Shown piece after piece: positions 41,176 to 52,575 of a DNA stretch of 64,000 bases. Each line of letters starts with the position of its first letter. The first letter of the stretch is position 1. Below the pieces are notes generated by a model. That model searched no databases. It was not told the origin of the DNA and saw nothing but the letters and a program-made list of their open reading frames with translations. A program made the translations under genes and the position numbers. The DNA is from Stomoxys calcitrans (taxonomy: Eukaryota; Arthropoda; Insecta; Diptera; Muscidae), in NCBI RefSeq assembly GCF_963082655.1, contig NC_081554.1, forward strand, positions 55,056,498 through 55,120,497, given 5' to 3'.

Positions 41176-43882
41176 CTATCTGGACAGGGCCCGCTCCGCT
41201 GGGCCCTCTTTAACTCTCAAATACCTATTTAGGGTGGGGACACTTTGCCCTGAATGTGGATATCGTGCTACTGTAGCCTATGTCCGCTTATGACGCTGAA
41301 CGCTTGCGTTCGAAACCTGGCGATACTTCGGACAAAATTTAAAGCGGTGGTTATCCCCTCTTAATGCTGGCAACATTTGCGAGGTACCATACCATGCGCG
41401 GTCATGTAAAAAATTCTGCCAAAGAGGTGTCGCACTGCGGCACACCGTACGGACTCGGCTATAAAAAAAGGCCCCTTATCGTTGATAAACCCAACTTGAA
41501 TCGGAAAGCGCTCATTGACGTATGAAAAGTTTGCCCCTGCTCGGTTCCTGGGCAAATTTTTATTCTACTACCAAATGCCTTTCTTTTAAGCCCCATATTA
41601 CTGTATTGGTAAATATTTCGGGTTTAGGGGGTATTTCGAGGGTGGTCACTTGGCCATCAAAATAAATATAAGATTCGTGCTCTACTTTCAGAAAAATTTC
41701 GTATGAGTCCCATAATGGCATGATCGGTAAATAAGTTGTGTTTGAAGGTGGGGTAGACCCCGGGGTCTTTGTCCCGAAAATGAATATAAATTTCCACCCC
41801 AAACAGCTTTTATATAATAGGGAGGGTGTTTTGGGGTGGGGCGGCTCCCTAAACACATGGCTCTATATTGTCGTGATTGGCCTATATATCCATTTGGCGG
41901 GTTTTGTTTTTTTTTTTTTTTTTGTGATTGTTAGAGTGCAAAAAAATTTCGAACTAATCGCATTACCAATCTCCGAGAAATTGAAATTTGAAATTAGGGT
42001 AATGAGAAGTTCTTTTTTGGGGGGGAGACATTTCGACTCAAATTCATGTTCACTCCCAAAGCCCTTTACTTTGAACACCATTTTGTCATGGTCGGCAAGT
42101 ATGAACCGTTGGGAGGGTGTTCTGGGGCTGGGGAGGCCACCGGCACTTTGCCCTGAAAATAGATATCAAATTTGTTCTTTACTCCCAAATATCGTTGATT
42201 TGAGCTCCATATTGCTAAAGTCGGGAAAAAGTTCAGTTTAAGGGGTGATTTAGGGCGTACCCCCAAAATTGGATATCAAATTCGTTTTCTACTCTCAAAT
42301 ACCCTTCATTTGAGTCCCATATTGACATAATGGGTCAATTAATCTATTCGACGTATTTTTAGGAGGAGAAGAGCCAGCTTAACTTGAACGCAAATGTTAT
42401 TGTCATATTTTTAATCTACTCCCAAATATCTTTCATTTTAATCCTATATAGCCATGGTCAGCTGATATGCCCATTTGGGGGTATTTGGGGGTGAGGCGAC
42501 CTCATATTACTTGGTCCTAATTTTTTATGACATATGTATTTGTAATCTACTGCCAGTATCTGGCATTTGAGTCCCATATTGATAGGAACGTCAAATATTT
42601 CTGTTTAGATGAGTTTTTGGGTTGGGACGGCCCGCTGGATACTAGGAAAGTTTAATATGATATTCCTTTTCTAGTCTCCAATACCTGTCATTTGATACCC
42701 ATATTGTGCCCATCAGTCCTCTTTTGGTTTTGAGTGGCGTTTTTGGTCTAGGGTAGAGGGTCAGCCATCATCCTATATCTAAAAATTATATAACCTGTTT
42801 CCTTTTTTGATTCTACGGAACAGGCAAACAAACCGAGTCTCATATAGTCATGATGGATCATATGCCCATTTTGGGGAGTTTTTAAGGGGTGGGGTGACCC
42901 CCTGCACTTCGATCTGATTTTGTATGACAGATTCGTAATCTACTCCCGAATACCTTTCATTTAAGCCCCATAACGATATGGACGACCAATTTGTCTGTTT
43001 TTAGACATTTTGGGGTTAGGGCGACTTCCTGGGACTTGGACACAATTTTTAATACCATATTCGTATTCTACTCTTCAATGCCTTTTATTTGATATCCATA
43101 TTGTCTTTATCGCTCCACATGTGATTTTGGGTGGTATTTTTGGAGTAACGGGGAGGGTCCGGCCCCTTCCGATATCAAAAAATTATAAAGCATATTTCTT
43201 CTTCCTGACCATATTCGTAATCTACTCACGAATACCTTTCATTTGAGTCCCATCTTGTCATGATCGTCAAATAAACCTATTTTAAGGGGTTTTGGGCTGG
43301 GGCGGCCCCCCCATTTACTTGGGCCCAACTTTTATTATGAAATTCGTACTCTTCTCTTGAATACCTTTCATTTGAATTCCATATTGTCTCGATCGCTCCA
43401 CTTTTATTTTTGGATAGTACTTTTGGGGTAAGGGGGAGGATCCGCCCCCCTCCCGATATAAAAAAAATTATAAAGCATATTTCTTCTTCCTGACCATATT
43501 CGTAATCTACTTCGGAATACCTTTCATTTAAGTCCCATATAGTCATGATCGTCAAATAAACCTATTTTAAGGGGTTTTGGGCTGGGGCGGCCCCCAGGTA
43601 CTTGGAGGCAACTTTTATTATGAAATTCGTGCTCTACTCTGGAATACCTTTCCTTTGAATCCCCTATTGTCCCGATCGCTCCACTTTTATTTTTGTGTAG
43701 TACTTTTTGGGGTAAGGGGGAGGGTCCGCCCCCCTCCCGATATCAAAGAATTATATAGCATATGTTTCCTTCCAGACCAACCAACACAATCTGTGAAATT
43801 TTCAAGGTAATCGGTTCAGCCGTTTTTGAGTCTATACGGAACAAACAAACAAACACAAATTGAATTTTATATATAAGAGTGG
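41176..43882 (+). repeat. G-rich element, long copy with both ends
   Basis: It starts GGGCCCGCTCCGCTGGGCC and runs through about a dozen irregular units (TTTCATTTGAGTCCCATATT, GGGGCGGCCCCC). Towards the end come GGTAAGGGGGAGGGTCCGCC, AATCGGTTCAGCCGTTTTTG, CGGAACAAACAAACAAACAC, and it stops TTATATATAAGAG. A SINE is inserted at 41266-41562. Units around 43140-43600 are a local duplication (CATATTTCTTCTTCCTGACC twice). The consistent head and tail suggest a defined element; the class is unknown to me. Confidence 0.65.
41266..41562 (+). mobile_element. tRNA-derived SINE, full-length order
   Basis: The head is eroded (GCTACTGTAGCCTATGTCCG, lacking the A-box core), with a B box GCGTTCGAAACC, body GCACTGCGGCACACCGTACG and tail to CCTGGGCAAATTTT. 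It interrupts the G-rich element. Confidence 0.8.
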
Positions 43883-43885
43883 GTC

Positions 43886-44205
43886 AACATTTTTTCCTTA
43901 TAGAAATTTTGTCAAAATTTTATTTTCATAGAAAATTTGTCAAAATTTTATTTTCATAGAAAATTTGTTTTTTACAGCAATTTTCAAAATTTAATTTTTT
44001 ATAAACAAATATGTCAAATTTTTATTTTTATAGAAAAATTTCTCAATTTTTATTTTTATAGAAAATTTTCTCAAAATTTGAGTTTTATTGAAAATTTTGT
44101 TAAAATTTTATTTTTATAGAAAATTTTGTCCAAATTTTATTTTTCTTGAAAATTTTGTCAAAACTTTACTTAAAAAAAAAAAAAATTTTTTAACTATATT
44201 TTTGT
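43886..44205 (+). repeat. 29-bp AT-rich satellite, short block
   Basis: Diverged units (ATAGAAATTTTGTCAAAATT, TTTTTATAGAAAATTTTCTC) fill the gap between two G-rich elements. Confidence 0.75.
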
Positions 44206-44207
44206 AG

Positions 44208-45099
44208 AAACTAGCCGAACCCGGCACGCTCCGCTGCGCCTTTTTCTACATTATATGGAACAAAATTATCCTTTGAATATTTATAAGGAATGGGAATGGC
44301 AGCTCTCTAGACAGTCTTTACCGAAAGTTGATATCAGATTCGTGCTCTACTCCCAAAGACTTTTCATTTGAGCCACATATTGCTATGATCGGTAAATTTA
44401 CCTCTTTTTGTTGTTTTGGGGGGAGGGGCGCCTCCCCAAACACTTGGTTCCACATTTGGTTGTCAGATTCGTATTCTACTCTCAAATACCATTTATGTGG
44501 GCCCCATATTGCCATGATCAGTAAAGAAGTCCTGTTTGGGGGGTGTTTTGCGATAGGGGTTGACCCCCAGAAACTTGGTCCCATATTTTGACATTAGACT
44601 CGCAAATACCATTCAGTTGAGTCCCTTATTGCTATGGTCGGTAAATATGTCCGATTTAGGGGTGTTTTGGGGGTTGGGGTGGTCCTCCAAACAAACACTT
44701 GGTCCGACAATTGGATATCAGATACGTTTTCCACTCTAAATACCTTTCATTTGAGTCCCATATTGTCGTGATTAGTCTATATATACAATTTGTAGGTTTT
44801 GGGAGTGGGGCGGCCCCCCTAGGTACCCCAACTCAAATTTGGATACCTAATTTTTGTTTTTAGGTTACTTTAAGAAAGCACACAAAATTTCGCTAAAATC
44901 GCACCACTCATCTCCTAGATCTGGCGTTTCTGAGAAAATTAGGGTAAGGGGGAGGGTCCGCCCCCCTTCAGATATCAAAAAATGTAGTACCCTATTTTCA
45001 CCACGGAACCACCTGTGTAAATTTCAAGAAAATCGGTTCAGCCGTATTTGAGTCTATGCGGAACAGACAAATAAACACAAATTGTTTTTTATATATAAG
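44208..45099 (+). repeat. G-rich element, shorter complete copy
   Basis: The head is CTAGCCGAACCCGGCACGCT then CCGCTGCGCC, followed by about five units. The inner end reads GTAAGGGGGAGGGTCCGCCC, AAATCGGTTCAGCCGTATTT and ACAAATAAACACAAATTG, and the terminus is TTTATATATAAGA. Head and tail match the copy at 41176-43882, which fixes the family's length at about 0.9 kb without unit expansion. Confidence 0.7.
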
Positions 45100-45104
45100 A
45101 AGAA

Positions 45105-45534
45105 GAAGACTAGATGGATAGGGCCCGCTCCACTGCGCCTTCTTTTAGTTTATCTGGCACCATATTGTCCCTTTCGGTCTTTTTGGTTTTTTGTGGTTGG
45201 GGGCGAAGGCGCAAACTTGGAATAACATTTTTAGATCAAATAAATACTCTTTAATATTTTTCACTTGACACCCCAATTGTCCCAATCGACAAACATATCC
45301 GTTTGGGTGGGCATTAGGGAGGGGCGTTCCCCCAAACTTTTTGAAAGTTTTATACCAATTTCGTTTGGTTACCATTAGCGTGCAAACCAAATTTCGTTTA
45401 AATCGGTGCAATCATCACCAAGATCTGGAGTTTTTTAAAATTGGCGTAGGGGGAGAGTCCGCTCGCCCTTCGGATTCTGTGGCGAACCATATCACCGCAT
45501 CACATCCACAGTAGTGGCGGAGGATACTACTCAC
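45105..45534 (+). repeat. G-rich element, 3' truncated copy
   Basis: The head TAGGGCCCGCTCCACTGCGC is followed by two to three units and then GTAGGGGGAGAGTCCGCTCG. The tail is missing, and unrelated sequence (TATCACCGCATCACATCCAC) follows to 45534. Confidence 0.6.
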
Positions 45535-45605
45535 TACTGAATTTTCCATTAAGGAACAGGGGATACTTCTCTCATACCAATGAGAGCAGCCCGATTAAGG
45601 TCTAT
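45535..45605 (-). mobile_element. tRNA-derived SINE, tail fragment
   Basis: TTTTCCATTAAGGAACAGGG and ATGAGAGCAGCCCGATTAAG match the SINE tail in reverse. Nothing else of the element remains. Confidence 0.65.
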
Positions 45606-47188
45606 TTCTTTTCCGAGCCTTCAGAATATATATATATTTCGGATCGACGAAAAATTCTAAGGCGATTTAACGATGTCCGTGTGTCTGCCTGAAATTGAGA
45701 ATTGAGTTAAAATTTTGCATAGACATGTAATTCTTCTATACACATGTTACGTTCTTAAATGGGCCAATTCGAGCTGAATTTGGATATAGCCGCCATATAG
45801 ACCGATTTGTGGTACTAAGGGCCCCTATATTCAAACCGAATATGACCCATATCGGAATCTATATACATATCGATATGCCGGTTCAGGGTCTTAAGACTGT
45901 AACTGGCGTATTTATTATCCGATTTCGATAAAATTGGAAACAGTGAGTTGTTTTAAGCCTCCCCACATCGGACACAAATATGGTTCAGATCAGGCTATAT
46001 TAGATATAGCTTCCATATAGACCGATGTGCCGATTGAGGGTCTGAAACCTATAAAAGCCGCAATTATTATTCGATTTTGCTGAAACTTGAAATAGTGAGT
46101 TGATTAAAGTCTACCGATATTCGACTTAAATATGGTTCAGATCGGTCTATATTCAGATATATCTGCCATATACAGCGATCTACCGATACAGGGTCTTGAG
46201 CCCGTAAAAACCGCAGTCATTATCCGATTTTGCTGAAACTTAAAATAGTGAGTTGATTAAAGTCTACTGATATGCGACTCGAATATGGTCCAGATCGGTA
46301 TATATTTAGATATAGCTACCATATAGAGCGATCTGCCGACTAAGGGTCTTGAGCCCATAAAAGTCGCAATTATTATTCGATTTCGATAAATTATGAAATA
46401 GTTAGTTTTTTTTTAAACCTCCCAACATCCGACACAAATATGGTTCAGATCGGACTATATTTAAATATAGCTGCAGTATAGACCGATCTGCGATTTGCGA
46501 TCTTAAGCCCATAAAAGCCGCAATTATTATCCGATTTAGCTGAAATTTGAAATAGTGAGTTGATTAAAGCCTACCGATATGCGACCCAAATATACCTCAG
46601 ATCGGTCTATATTCAGATATAGCTGCCATATAGAGTGATCTGCCGATTAAGGGTCTTGAGCCCATAAAAGTCGTAGTTATTATCCGATTTTGCTGTAACT
46701 TGAAACAGTGAGTTTTCTCAAGCCTACGGGTATCCAACTCAAATATGGTTCAGTTCGGTCTTTATTCAGATATATCTGCCATATAGACCGATCTTCCGAT
46801 TAAGGGTCTTGAGCCCATAAAAACCGCAATTATCATGCGATTTCACTGAAAGTTGACACAGTGACTCATATTAAGCTTCCCGTCATCCGACCAGCATATG
46901 GTCTAGATCAGACTATATTTAGAAAAAGCTACCATATAGACCAATCTTTCAATTCGTGGTCTTAATCGCATAAAAAGCGGATCTGTTGCCCGATTTTGCT
47001 AAAACTGTGAACTGTATAAGAGTTCTCGGGACCGGGAGTATCAAATATGATCCACACCAGCCTCCATTTGCATATTGCTATGGATGTGGTAGTGAAGTTG
47101 TTATAAAATAGAATGATTAATTTATCCATAGTGGTGGGTATCCAGGGTATTCAGCATTGCCAAACTTAACAGGTTTTTACTTGTTTTG
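45606..47188 (+). mobile_element. DINE-like element, diverged subfamily with 153-bp array
   Basis: The head is CAGAATATATATATATTTCG, TAACGATGTCCGTGTGTCTG and AAAATTTTGCATAGACATGT. About eight central repeats have unit phrases AAAGCCGCAATTATTATCCG, GAAATAGTGAGTTGATTAAA and TATAGCTGCCATATAGACCG, with anchors such as ATCGGTCTAT at 46141 and ATCGGTATAT at 46294, 153 bp apart. The tail ends CCAAACTTAACAGGTTTTTA and CTTGTTTT. It lacks the GC palindrome of the main subfamily. Confidence 0.75.
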
Positions 47189-47223
47189 GTTTTATTTTAT
47201 TTGGTTTATTTTTTTATATTCTA

Positions 47224-48948
47224 TTGGGTTGCCCAAAAAGTAATTGCGTATTTTTTAAAAGAAAGAAAATGCATTTTTAAACTTAGAATGAACTTTAATC
47301 AAATATACTTTTTATACCCTCCACCATAAGATGGGGGTATACCAATTTCGTCATTCTGTTTGTAACTACTCGAAATATTCGTCTGAGACCCCATAAAGTA
47401 TATATATTCTTGATCGTCGCGACATTTTATGTCGATCTAGCCATGTCCGTCCGTCTGTCCGTCCGTCCGTCCGTCCGTCCGTCTGTCTGTCGAAAGCACG
47501 CTAACTTCCGAAGGAGTAAAGCTTGCCGCTTGAAATTTTGCACAAATACTTCTTATTAGTGTAGGTCGGTTGGTATTGTAAATGGGCCATATCGGTCCAT
47601 GTTTTGATATAGCTGCCATATAAACCGATCTTGGGTCTTGACTTCTTGAGCCTCTAGAGTGCGCAATTCTTATCCGATTGGGATGAAATTTTGCACGACG
47701 TGTTTTGCTATGATATCCAACAACTGTGCCAAGTATAGTTCAAATCGGTTAATAACCTGATATAGCTGCCATATAAACCGATCTTGGGTCTTGACTTCTT
47801 GAGCCTCTAGCGTGCGCAATTCTTACCCGATCAGAATGAAATTTTGCACGACGTGTTTTGTTATGATATCCAACAACTGTGCCAAGTATGGTTCAAATCG
47901 GTCTATAACCTGATATAGCTGCCATATAAATCGATCTTGGGTCTTGACTTCTTGAGCCTGTAGAGTGCGCAATTCTTATCCGATTGGAATGAAATTTTGC
48001 ACGACGTGTTTTGTTATTATATCCAACAACTGCGCCAAGTATGGTTCAAATCGGTCTATAACCTGATATAGCTGCCATATAAATCGATCTTGGGTCTTGA
48101 CTTCTTGAGCCTCTAGAGTGCGCAATTCTTATCCGATTGGAATGAAATTTTGCACGACGTGTTTTGTTATTATATCCAACAAGTGTGCCAAGTATGGTTC
48201 AAATCGGTATATAACCTCATATAGCTGCCATATAAACCGATCTTGGGTCTTGACTTCTTGAGCCTCTAGAGGGCACAATTCTTATCCGATTTGAATGAAA
48301 TTTTGAATAACGTATTTTATTTTTACTTTCAACAACTGTGTCAAATAAGGTTCAAATCGGTTCATAACCTGATATAGCTGCCATATAAACCGATCTGGGA
48401 TCTTGACTTCTTGACCCCTAGAGGTCGCAATTATTATCCGATATGCCTGAAATTTTGTACGACGGATCCTCTCATGACCATCAACAAACGTGTTTATTAT
48501 GGTCTGAATCGGTCTATAGCCCGATACAGATCCCATATAAATCGTTCTCTCTATTTTACTTCGTGAGCCCCAATGGGCGCAATTCTTATACGAATTGGCT
48601 GAAATTTTACACAGGTCTCCAACATATAATTTAATTGTGGTCCGAACCGGACCATATCTTGATATCGTTTTAATAGCAGAGCAACTCTTTTCTTATATCC
48701 TTTTTTGCCTCAGAAGAGATGCCGGAAAAAGGACTCGACAAATGCGATCCATAATGGAGGGTATATAAGATTCGGCCCGGCCGAACTTAGCACGCTTTTA
48801 CTTGTTTTATATTTTTTTCTAAAGCAAGCTAAAAGTAACAGCTGATAACTGTCAGAAGAAAGAATGCAATTACAGAGTCACAAGCTGCGAAAAAATTTGT
48901 CAACGCCGACTATACGAAAAATCCGCAATTACTTTTTGGACAACCCAA
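47224..48948. mobile_element. Mariner-derived MITE split by a DINE-1-like insertion
   Basis: The left part (47224-47312) starts TTGGGTTGCCCAA after a TA. The right part (about 48808-48948) continues TTTTTTTCTAAAGCAAGC and ends TTGGACAACCCAA. Joined, the halves correspond to the intact copies at 515 and 2178. The right flank reads AA instead of TA. Confidence 0.88.
47313..48807 (+). mobile_element. DINE-1-like element, full length (~1.5 kb), nested
   Basis: The interrupted MITE defines its ends. The 5' end is TATACCCTCCACCATAAGAT then GGGGGTATA, itself a hairpin. Then come CTCGAAATATTCGTCTGAGA, CCCCATAAAGTATATATATT, CTTGATCGTCGCGACATTTT, CTAGCCATGTCCGTCCGTCT and a (GTCC)n tract. About five central repeats follow, with ATAACCTGA anchors at 47752 and 47905 (153 bp). 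Near the 3' end ATAATGGAGGGTATA is the inverse of the 5' terminus. It is followed by the palindrome TTCGGCCCGGCCGAA and the end CGCTTTTACTTGTTT. AAAGTATATATATTCTTGAT, CTAGCCATGTCCGTC, the GTCC tract and the subterminal inverted repeats are shared with Drosophila DINE-1/INE-1, a non-autonomous Helentron-type family. It has no ORF. Confidence 0.85.
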
Positions 48949-50134
48949 AAACTCATAACAAATAGAGAAGCAAACAAATTTTTAGCAAGCAACCTGCTGG
49001 TCTGAAATTGCAATGATTTTGCTATAACAGCAGACTTACTGTTATATGTCTTATGCAAAAATATACAGAAGTAGAAGGTTCTTTGGTCCCTCAAGGAGTG
49101 TTTATGGATGGGACTAATGGGAAAGATTTCTAAAGAAGCTTTGTCGGAACTCTGTAAAAACTTGCATCATTCCTTTGCAGACTTTCTATGGATAAAATCT
49201 GCGAATATTTAGCATTAACACACATTATCGATTCCACAACGACATATAATACAAGTTATCCAAAATAAATGTTTTTATATAAAAATATAAAAAAAAAAAA
49301 ACTATTTTTTAGTTTTCTTAATCTACCCCCAAAAAAAACCCATTTGAATAAAATGGCAAAACATCAAAGACTGACTAAATATGGCCGACTACTGCGAAAA
49401 CTACGTCAATAGAAAACAAAGCCACTGTGAACTGGCATGCCAAATTTGCATTTGTAGTCACTCTAGAGCCACTCTTTGTTGTTGTGGCCCCCTTAAAAAC
49501 AGAACGTAACAAAACATAACAAAATTCCTAATAGCGTTGTGATAAATACATTTTATATCCTCTTTAGCGATGTCTTCTCGTCTCAACTTTCATTTTTGCA
49601 CGAGCATATTTCGAGTTGGGTCAATAACTGATTCAAAAACAGCAAAAACAAAAACAACAAAATACCAAAACACATCACATATGATGATTAACATATTAAA
49701 AATATACAACAAATTTTTATAAATAACATAAAAACACCCAAAATTAAAACGTTTATAAATATGTAGGTATTTTCGCAACAAAAAAAAAAACCAAAAAAAA
49801 ACTCAAGCAAAATTCCAACATTACCACCTAAAATAAATAAAACGGTCGCTGACACCATCCGAGAAGATATTTTGCAAATTTGCAAAGAAGTTTGACTCTT
49901 TGTGTGTGGATTGTTCGATGTTTTTCTGTATCAGCTTTCCCAATGTTAAAAAAAATCGTAAAAATATTGCTTACACTAAAAAATAAAGCAGCGTTGAATA
50001 TCTACTAGACAACGAATATCTATCCTGTTTAGAGGGACAATTTTAAGGATATAATTAAAAACACTAAGAGCCACTCAAAAACGAAGTAAACGCGGACGTT
50101 TTTCTCATTTCGCTTTTCAAAAAAAAATATCGGT
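48949..50134. other. Unassigned unique sequence
   Basis: AT-rich with A-runs (near 49290-49305 and 49780-49800). No exon or repeat was recognised. Confidence 0.4.
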
Positions 50135-50492
50135 ATCCCGGAATAGGTACAGGGGCAAACTTCTCACATATCAATGAATTCAGTCCGATTCAAGTTTAAG
50201 CTCAATGATTAGGGGTCTCCTTTTTATAGCCGAGTCCGAACGGCATACCGCATTGCCTCACCTTTTTGGAGAGAAGTTTTGCATGGCATAGTACCTCACA
50301 AATGTCGCCAGCATTAGGAGGGGAAGACCACCGTTGACAATTTTTTCTGATGGTCTCGCCAGGATTTGAACCCTGGCGTTCAGCGTCATAGGCGGACATG
50401 CTAACCTCTGCGCTACGGTGGCCTCTATTCCTTAGTGGAATGTTCATGGGCAAAATTTGCAAAAAATTGCATTTGCATCCCGGAATAGGTAC
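50135..50492. mobile_element. Full-length SINE with 5' inversion and 16-bp target-site duplication
   Basis: ATCCCGGAATAGGTAC occurs exactly at 50135-50150 and 50477-50492. Between them, 50151-50426 is the SINE on the minus strand from its head (GAGGCCACCGTAGCGCAGAG, B box GGGTTCAAATCCTGG) to the break in GAGAAGTTTGCCCCT. The rest of the element (TATTCCTTAGTGGAATGTTC through GGGCAAAATTTGC) follows at 50427-50476 on the plus strand. The pieces together account for the whole element with no loss. Confidence 0.88.
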
Positions 50493-50499
50493 TACCTAT

Positions 50500-50940
50500 T
50501 ACGCAAGAATTTATAAGCCTTTCAGAAGTAGACTCAAAATCGATTCCATAGATCCAACCGCTGCGGTGGTGGCATCAGACCAAGATCAGATGTGGGTGCC
50601 TTGGCTGTAGTCGATAGTTAAGCTTCAAGTACACACCGGATGAACCATAAATGTGCAGTTCGTCTCCAGCCTTTAAGTAAAGGTGGTGTTTCCGACTCGG
50701 ATTCAAACAGCGACAGTGTCAATGAAACATTTATCGCATCTGAATCCAGAAATGAGGTTACCGGAATCACGGCAGCAGTGTGCGAAGGCTTTGCTAACCC
50801 CACAAGAAGACCAAGAAAGCAATCCTGGGCATGACGAAGGAGACTGAGGAGTATGCGCCGGTAGCGCACTCGGGCGAATGTACAGGATGCTGGTAGGGAT
50901 AGAACTGACATTCACATTGAAAAAATGCTTGTCCTAATTT
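50500..50940. other. GC-richer unassigned segment
   Basis: The stretch has higher GC than the surroundings and small open frames on both strands; the plus-strand one at 50640-50834 is Ser/Asn/Asp-rich. It might be part of a LINE ORF1, but I found no zinc-knuckle or other motif. Confidence 0.25.
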
Positions 50941-51254
50941 TAAAGATTCGCGCCGAAGATAGCAGACTTAATATAAGGATGATACATTTCCCAATTTTGT
51001 AAGAAAACATTCCCATTGGTGAGAATTATTTTCCTTCATATTAAGGATTTTTAATTTTAAATGATAGGTAAATAAATCCTTAACTTTGCGTCTGGTGGAT
51101 GTTTAAGACAAACATCTAAGATTAAGGTCAAAATATCGTTGGAAGTTAGGAAATTTACCTTGGGACAAGTCAATAGTGAACTGTAGTTAAAGACGCAAAT
51201 AGCAAATGGGAGCATTTGTAAATGTTTAGTTTTTTAAGGTTAAGAAACTGAGTT

Positions 51255-52575
51255 TAAACAAGTTACAGCGGGCTAAGTTCGGCCGGGCCGAATCAGAGGA
51301 ACCCACCACCATGGATTCTGCTAAAAATTTATACAAAATAAATCCAGTTTTTATTCCACATGCCAAACTATGTCAAATTAGCAAAACTTGAAGCTTTTAG
51401 GAAACGAACAAGGATGGTCCAGAGACCGGTTTACGTGGTTATAGATTGATTTGGACCGTATTTGACACAGTTGTTCGAAGTTGCAACAGAACACCACACG
51501 CAAAATTTCAGCCAAATCGGACGAAAATTGCGGCTTGTAAGGTCACAAGTAGTCAAATCGGGAGATCGGTTTATATGGGAGCTATATCAGGTTATAGGCC
51601 GATTTGGACCGTACTTGGCACAGTTGTTGAAAGTCATAACGGAACACTACATGCAAAATTTCAGCCAAATCGGACAATAAGTGCGGCTTGTAAGGACTCA
51701 AGAAGTCAAATCAGGAGAACGGTTTATATGGGAGCTATATCAGGTTATAGGCCGATTTGGGCCGTATTTGACACAGTTGTTGGAAGTCACAACAGAACAC
51801 CACACGCAAAATTTCAGCCAAATCGGACGAAAATTGCGGCTTGGAAGGTCACAAGTAGTCAAATCGGGAGATCGGTTTATATGGGAGCTATATCAGGTTA
51901 TTGGCCGATTTGGACCAAACTTGGCACAGTTGTTGAAAGTCATAACAAAACACTACATGCAAAATTTCAGCCAAATCGGACAATAAATGGGGCTTCTAGG
52001 GGCTCAAGAAGTCAAATCGGGATATCGGTTTATATGGAAGCTATATCAGGTTATAGACCGATTTGGACCGTACTTAGCACAATTGTTGAAAGTCATAACA
52101 GAACACTACACGCAAAATTTCAGCCAAAACGGACGAAAATTGCGGCTTGTAAGGTCACATGTAGTCAAATCGGGAGATCGATTTATATGGGAGCTATATC
52201 AGGTTATAGACCGATTTGGACCGTACTTAGCACAGTGGTTGAAAGTCATAACAGAACACTACACGCAAAATTTCAGCCAAATCGGACAATAAATGCGGCT
52301 TCTAGGGGCTCAAGAAGTCAAATCGGGAGATCGGTTTATATAGGAGCTATATTCAAATCTTAATCGATATGACCCATTTGCAATCCCCAACGACCTACAT
52401 CAATATTAAGTATCTATGCAAAATTTCAAGCGACTAGCTTTACGCATTCGACCGCTATCGTGATTTCGACAGACGGACGGACGGACATGGCTATATCGAC
52501 TCAGGACATATATACTTTATGGGGTCTGACGAATATTTCGAGGTGTTACATACGGAACGACTTTTCCCGGTATCC
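51255..52575 (-). mobile_element. DINE-1-like element, complete, with dimeric 153-bp array
   Basis: In reverse it runs from the tail (ACAAGTTACAGCGGGCTAAG, TTCGGCCGGGCCGAATC) through six central units to the head (CGACCGCTATCGTGATTTCG, CAGACGGACGGACGGACATG, ATATATACTTTATGGGGTCT, TTTCGAGGTGTTACATACGG). The units alternate: the first, third and fifth carry GACGAAAATTGCGGCTTG and CACANGTAGTC, and the others carry GACAATAAGTGCGG-like sequence and CTCAAGAAGTC. The array is therefore three dimers of 306 bp. Confidence 0.85.
51446..52363 (+). other. 305-codon open frame made by the 153-bp repeat (not accepted as a gene)
   Basis: Because 153 is 51 codons, one frame stays open across all six units and encodes a 51-residue repeat with SHNRTPHAKFQPNRTKIAA and SQIGRSVYMGAISGYRPIWT. 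A second frame stays open over 306-base blocks (51681-51986 and 51987-52292). There are no gene-like flanks, and the strand is opposite to the element's orientation. I keep it as an observation, not a CDS. Confidence 0.5.

Noticed and set aside
51446..52363. A 305-residue protein with six 51-residue repeats
   Set aside because: It is the translation of DINE-like 153-bp repeats, opposite to the element's orientation and without gene-like flanks. I list it as an observation, not as a coding gene.
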